From DASRIA01 sp963768885 (GTDB lineage: Bacteria; Actinomycetota; Thermoleophilia; Solirubrobacterales; JBBDJG01): DNA of 64,000 bases. The notes beneath the pieces are model-generated. The model saw only the letters and a program-made list of their open reading frames with translations, did no database searches and had not been told where the DNA came from. Of this stretch, positions 60,468 through 64,000 are shown in pieces. The DNA lies in assembly GCA_963768885.1 (NCBI GenBank), contig CAVYJN010000006.1, positions 248,001 through 312,000 of the forward strand. Direction: 5' to 3'. Position numbers and translations under genes: made by a program. Position 1 is the stretch's first letter; each line of letters opens with the position of its first letter.

Positions 60468-61366
60468 GGCCGATCTTCTTCCTGCGCGAGGCGATGCGTG
60501 CGCTGCGGCGCAACGCCGCCCCGAGCCTCGCCGCCGTCGCCACGGTGCTGATCACGACGCTCGTGCTCGGCGTGTTCATACCGGTCGTGCGCGCCGCGAC
60601 CGCCAAGACCAACGAGGTGCGCAACAAGATCGAGCTCGAGGTCTTCATCAACGACGACGCGACGAAGGCGGAGGTGACGGAGCTCGGCAACATGATCCGC
60701 GACATCCGCCACGTCGAGAGCATCGACTTCGTGAGCAAGGCCGAGGCGCTCGCGATCCTGAAGCGCCGGCTGGGCGACAAGTCGTCTATCACCGAGGACC
60801 TGCCGGGCAATCCGCTGCCGCGCTCCTACCGGATCAAGCTCGACGACCCGCAGAACGTCGACGTCGTGAAGAGCAGCATCCAGCCGACCGCGACCAACGG
60901 CGACACGCGGTTCATCAGCCCCGCGATCCAGGACGTCAAGGACCGTGAGGACGACACGCAGAAGATCCTCTCGGCGACCAGCACGATAAAGATTCTGCTC
61001 GCCGGGCTCGCAGGCCTGCTGGTGCTCGCGTCCGTACTTCTGGTGGCCAACACGATCCGGCTGTCGATCTTCGCGCGCCGGCGCGAGGTCGAGGTGATGC
61101 GGCTGGTGGGCGCCACGAACTGGTTCATCCGGTGGCCCTTCGTGATCGAGGGCCTGCTCGTGGGCTTCCTCGGCGGGATCGTGGCGGTCGCCCTGCTCTG
61201 GGTGGCCAAGGTCACCGTCGTGGACCCGTGGTCGGATCGCTTCGCGCTGATCGCCGCGCCGGACACGATCAAGTTCAGCGTCCTCGTGATCTTGCTGCTC
61301 GGCGCCGCCACCGCGGTCTCGGCGCTCGGGTCGGGCATCACGCTGCGCCGGTTCCTGCGCGTCTGA
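60464..61366 (+). CDS. ftsX: Cell division protein FtsX
   Basis: A 300-residue four-helix membrane partner of FtsE. Helix 1 is AAVATVLITTLVLGVFIPVV. The large outer loop (about 50-170) includes RNKIELEVFINDDATKAEVT and VSKAEALAILKRRLGDKSSI, the FtsX periplasmic/ECD pattern. Helices 2-4 are in IKILLAGLAGLLVLASVLLV, FVIEGLLVGFLGGIVAVALL and VLVILLLGAATAVSALGSGI. The RRREVEVMRLVGATNWFIRW coupling helix contacts FtsE. The outer domain is expected to activate a peptidoglycan hydrolase. Confidence 0.95.
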   Translation: MRPIFFLREAMRALRRNAAPSLAAVATVLITTLVLGVFIPVVRAATAKTNEVRNKIELEVFINDDATKAEVTELGNMIRDIRHVESIDFVSKAEALAILKRRLGDKSSITEDLPGNPLPRSYRIKLDDPQNVDVVKSSIQPTATNGDTRFISPAIQDVKDREDDTQKILSATSTIKILLAGLAGLLVLASVLLVANTIRLSIFARRREVEVMRLVGATNWFIRWPFVIEGLLVGFLGGIVAVALLWVAKVTVVDPWSDRFALIAAPDTIKFSVLVILLLGAATAVSALGSGITLRRFLRV

Positions 61367-61435
61367 CCGGCTCGGTGCCCGCGGGGCGCTCGCTACGATG
61401 AGCGTCGTGCAGTCGCTGACGGACCCCCGGTCGCG

Positions 61436-62605
61436 GTGATGCGTGCCATCGCGGCGGCCGTCGCCGTCCTGGCGGCGCTCGCGCTGGGCATGTACCTGGG
61501 AGGCCATCCCACCGGCCTACCCGAGCCCCTGCGCGACGTGTTCGTCGACGAGAGCGCCTCCGTCCAGGCCGAGGCGACCGACGTGATCGAGGACAACTAC
61601 TACCGCAAGGTCTCCGACGAGCGCCTGCGAAACGCGTCGTTGCGCGGCATGGTCCGGTCGCTGGGCAGCCGCTTCTCCTACTACTTCACGCCCCGCCAGA
61701 ACGAGCTGTTCCGGCAGGCGACGAGCGGCGAGTTCTCCGGCGTGGGCATGACGGTGGTCGAGCGAAAGCGCGGCCTGCTGGTCGTGGGGGTGTTCGACGG
61801 CTCACCGGCCAAGGACAGGGGCATCAAGCCGGGCGAGGTGATCACCGAGGTCAACGGCCGCTCGATCGCCGGCGACCCCAGCGATGTCGCGACGGCCAAG
61901 ATCAAGGGCAAGGAGGGCACCTTCGTGAAGCTCACGGTGAAGTCGCCCGGGAAGCCTGCGCGCGAGATCCGCGTGCGGCGCGAGCGCATCCGCGTGCCGG
62001 CCGTCTCCTCGGAGCTGCGCCGGGCCGGCGGGCGCAAGATCGGCGTCGTGCGCCTGACGTCGTTCACGTCGGGGGCGCATGGCGAGCTGGTCCGCGAGAT
62101 CGAGCGGCAGGAGCGCCGCGGCGCCGAGGCCTTCGTGCTCGACATGCGCGGGAACGGCGGCGGCCTGCTCGACGAGGCGGTGCTGATCTCGAGCGCCTTC
62201 GTGCCCGACGGGACGATCGTCACGACCAAGGGCCGCAAGCGCGCGAAGCGCGTCTTCGAGGCGACCGGCGACACGGCGACCCGCAAGCCGGTCGTCGTGC
62301 TCGTCGACCGCGGCACGGCGAGCGCGTCCGAGATCGTCGCGGCCGCTCTGCACGAGCGCCTCGACGCGCCGGTCGTCGGCCGGCGCACCTTCGGCAAGGG
62401 CGTGTTCGGCCAGATCTTCGACCTCTCGAACGGCGGCGCGCTCGATCTCGTCGTCGGCAACTACTACACGCCCGACGGCCGCAACCTGAACGGCAAGGGG
62501 ATCCGCCCGGACATTCAGGCGGCCGACGACGTCGACACCAAGCGCGACGAGGCGCTGGCGCGGGCGCTGCGGGCCGCGAACCGGCAGGTCGAGTCGGCCC
62601 GATGA
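61436..62605 (+). CDS. S41 family C-terminal processing peptidase
   Basis: A 389-residue exported serine protease. An N-terminal signal/anchor (AIAAAVAVLAALALGMYLGG) is followed by a helical lead-in (GSRFSYYFTPRQNELFRQAT). The PDZ domain comes next (GEFSGVGMTVVERKRGLLVV, DRGIKPGEVITEVNGRSIAG). The protease core has VLDMRGNGGGLLDEAVLISS, with the catalytic Ser in VDRGTASASEIVAAALHERL and Lys in RRTFGKGVFGQIFDLSNGGA. The GTG-ATG pair at 61436/61439 leaves the start open by one residue. CtpA-like proteases commonly follow ftsEX and degrade or process hydrolase partners. It overlaps rnr by four bases. Confidence 0.92.
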   Translation: MMRAIAAAVAVLAALALGMYLGGHPTGLPEPLRDVFVDESASVQAEATDVIEDNYYRKVSDERLRNASLRGMVRSLGSRFSYYFTPRQNELFRQATSGEFSGVGMTVVERKRGLLVVGVFDGSPAKDRGIKPGEVITEVNGRSIAGDPSDVATAKIKGKEGTFVKLTVKSPGKPAREIRVRRERIRVPAVSSELRRAGGRKIGVVRLTSFTSGAHGELVREIERQERRGAEAFVLDMRGNGGGLLDEAVLISSAFVPDGTIVTTKGRKRAKRVFEATGDTATRKPVVVLVDRGTASASEIVAAALHERLDAPVVGRRTFGKGVFGQIFDLSNGGALDLVVGNYYTPDGRNLNGKGIRPDIQAADDVDTKRDEALARALRAANRQVESAR

Positions 62606-64000
62606 GCACGGCGGGCGCCACGCTCGCCACGAGTGGCCCGCCGGCGCGCGTCGGGATCGTCGCCAAGCGCGGCCGGCTCACCGTGGTGGAGCCGTTCTTC
62701 GAGTCGGGCACGCGGATCGCGGTCGACCTGCGCAAGCGCCGGGACGTCTCGGTCGGCGACCTCGTGCTGGTGCGCCCCTCGCGGCGCAGCCGCCGGGGCG
62801 GCATCGAGGTCGTGCGGTCCCTGGGGCGGCCGAACATCGCGCGCGACGTGGTGGAGGCCCTGATGTACGACCGCGGCCATCACCGCCGGTTTCAGGACCG
62901 GGTGGAGGACGAGGCGGCGACGGTGGCCGGGCGATCCGACGAGGACCGCCGGCGGGACCTCACCGCGCTCCCCACCTTCACGATCGACCCGGCGTCGGCG
63001 CAGGACTACGACGACGCGATCTCGGTCGAGCGCGAGGGCGACGACCTGCGGCTGTACGTACACATCGCCGACGTCGCGGCGTTCGTGCGTCCCGGCAGCG
63101 CACTGGACTCCGAGGCGGAGCGGCGTGGCAACAGCGTCTACGTTCCCGGCGCGGTCGAGCCGATGCTGCCGGGCGCGCTGTCAAACGAGGCCTGCAGCCT
63201 GGTGCCGGGCCTCCCGCGGCCGACGGTGACCGTGGAGTTGCTGCTCGGGCCCGACGCGCGCGTGCGCAGCGTCTCCTTCCACCGCACCATGATCCGCTCG
63301 GACGCACGGTTGGTCTACCAGCAGGTGGACGAGATCTTCGCCGGGCGCGGGCGCGCCCCGGAGGAGGTCGCCGAGCCGCTGGCGCTCGCGCGCGAGATCG
63401 CCGAAGCCCTGCGGCGCAAGCGCCTCGCCCGCGGCGCGCTCGCCGTCGAGAGCTCCGAGCCGGATTTCGAGTTCGACCAGCGGGGCGACGTGACCGTGGC
63501 GCGCGACGAGATCCAGACCGAGTCGCACTGGGTGATCGAGCACCTGATGATCCTCGCGAACGAGCAGGTGGCGGAACGCCTCGCCGCCGCGCACGTCGGC
63601 ACCGTCTACCGCGTCCACGAGGAGCCCGACCCCGCTTCCGTCGAGCGACTGGTCGCCCAGCTCGAGAGCCTCGACGTGCCCACCCCGCCGCTCCCCGAGC
63701 ACCTCACGCCACGCGAGGCCGGCGAGCTGGTCGGGGAGATCAGCCGGCGCGTGGTCGAGTACCAGGCTGCAACCGGCAGGGGCGGCAGGGCGCTCGTGTC
63801 GCTCGTGCTGCGCTCGCTCAAGCGGGCCGTCTACTCGGAGCACAACATCGGCCACGCCGGGCTGGCGAGCACCGCGTACTGCCACTTCACGTCGCCGATC
63901 AGGCGGTATCCGGACCTGCTCGTCCACCGCGGCCTGCTCTCGACGCTCGGGGCGGGGGAGGGGCCTCCGGCCGCGGGGCTCGAGGAGGTGGCGGCGCGCT
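62602..64000 (+). CDS. rnr: Ribonuclease R/RNase II family exonuclease (cut by right edge)
   Basis: The first 466 residues of a 3'-5' exoribonuclease. An N-terminal OB-like segment (VGIVAKRGRLTVVEPFFESG) is followed by the RNB catalytic domain. That has FTIDPASAQDYDDAISVERE with the metal-binding Asp cluster, LRLYVHIADVAAFVRPGSAL, RRGNSVYVPGAVEPMLPGAL and SNEACSLVPGLPRPTVTVEL. The late motif is TAYCHFTSPIRRYPDLLVHR. The frame is open at the window end; the S1 domain should lie beyond. Rnr degrades structured RNA and acts with tmRNA quality control. The position after ftsEX and CtpA recalls the smpB/rnr gene neighbourhood. Confidence 0.93.
   Translation, partial: MSTAGATLATSGPPARVGIVAKRGRLTVVEPFFESGTRIAVDLRKRRDVSVGDLVLVRPSRRSRRGGIEVVRSLGRPNIARDVVEALMYDRGHHRRFQDRVEDEAATVAGRSDEDRRRDLTALPTFTIDPASAQDYDDAISVEREGDDLRLYVHIADVAAFVRPGSALDSEAERRGNSVYVPGAVEPMLPGALSNEACSLVPGLPRPTVTVELLLGPDARVRSVSFHRTMIRSDARLVYQQVDEIFAGRGRAPEEVAEPLALAREIAEALRRKRLARGALAVESSEPDFEFDQRGDVTVARDEIQTESHWVIEHLMILANEQVAERLAAAHVGTVYRVHEEPDPASVERLVAQLESLDVPTPPLPEHLTPREAGELVGEISRRVVEYQAATGRGGRALVSLVLRSLKRAVYSEHNIGHAGLASTAYCHFTSPIRRYPDLLVHRGLLSTLGAGEGPPAAGLEEVAAR

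Overview
The window is very GC-rich, densely packed chromosomal DNA from a high-GC bacterium. Gene content points to an actinobacterium of the Thermoleophilia/Solirubrobacterales type. The grounds are: rpmE, a DUF1385 protein, prfA, prmC and tsaC in a row; a full F-type atp operon; LytR-CpsA-Psr, UDP-sugar and cell-surface glycan genes; many GTG/TTG starts with 1-4 base overlaps; and WSPDG-repeat and FATQG-tailed secreted proteins. The taxon is inferred from family resemblance and synteny, not from a marker search. I see no rRNA, tRNA, CRISPR array, transposase or prophage. Layout: 1-2.1 kb holds secreted and membrane proteins (a left-truncated exported protein, a TolB-like propeller, a CopD-like membrane protein). 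2.1-6.1 kb is a translation block (rpmE, DUF1385, prfA, prmC, a broken tsaC). 6.1-9.1 kb has two small opposite-strand genes, a DHA2 drug exporter and a small membrane protein. 9.1-12.4 kb has rpiB-glyA, a menaquinone-type methyltransferase and a membrane protein. 12.5-18.5 kb is a polysaccharide operon (DUF354, monotopic phosphoglycosyltransferase, asparagine-synthase-like amidotransferase, WecA/TagO, bactofilin-like membrane protein), followed by a shredded alanine/valine-repeat gene, a family-92-like glycosyltransferase and an SDR. 21.2-28.8 kb is the ATP synthase operon (small membrane proteins, then B-E-F-H-A-G-D-C) with its own promoter and a structured leader. 28.8-34 kb, mostly minus strand, has an orphan ribbon-helix-helix protein, two tandem exported phosphoesterases, a citrate synthase and a LysR regulator. 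34-45 kb has an M20 peptidase, an LCP ligase, UDP-glucose dehydrogenase, two sugar nucleotidyltransferases, a phosphoglucose/phosphomannose isomerase, ahcY with a hairpin-rich leader, ctaG, comF and hpf. 45-51.4 kb has secA, prfB with its programmed frameshift site, nadC and nadA. 51.4-57.5 kb has a PPOX protein, an amidohydrolase-cyclase pair, a calcium-binding-repeat protein, a CBS protein and a split transketolase. 57.5-64 kb has a multicopper oxidase, then ftsE-ftsX-S41 protease-rnr, with rnr cut by the right edge. Two patterns run through the window. First, many conserved and often essential genes (tsaC, atpB, atpH, atpG, atpC, nadA, a transketolase half, a nucleotidyltransferase) are each interrupted by single extra bases. 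Removing one base restores the family sequence each time, so sequence error is the likeliest explanation. Only the prfB shift falls on a known programmed site. Second, at least a dozen operon-leading genes carry a TANNNT -10 hexamer ending only 6-9 bases before the start codon, which predicts widespread leaderless transcription.
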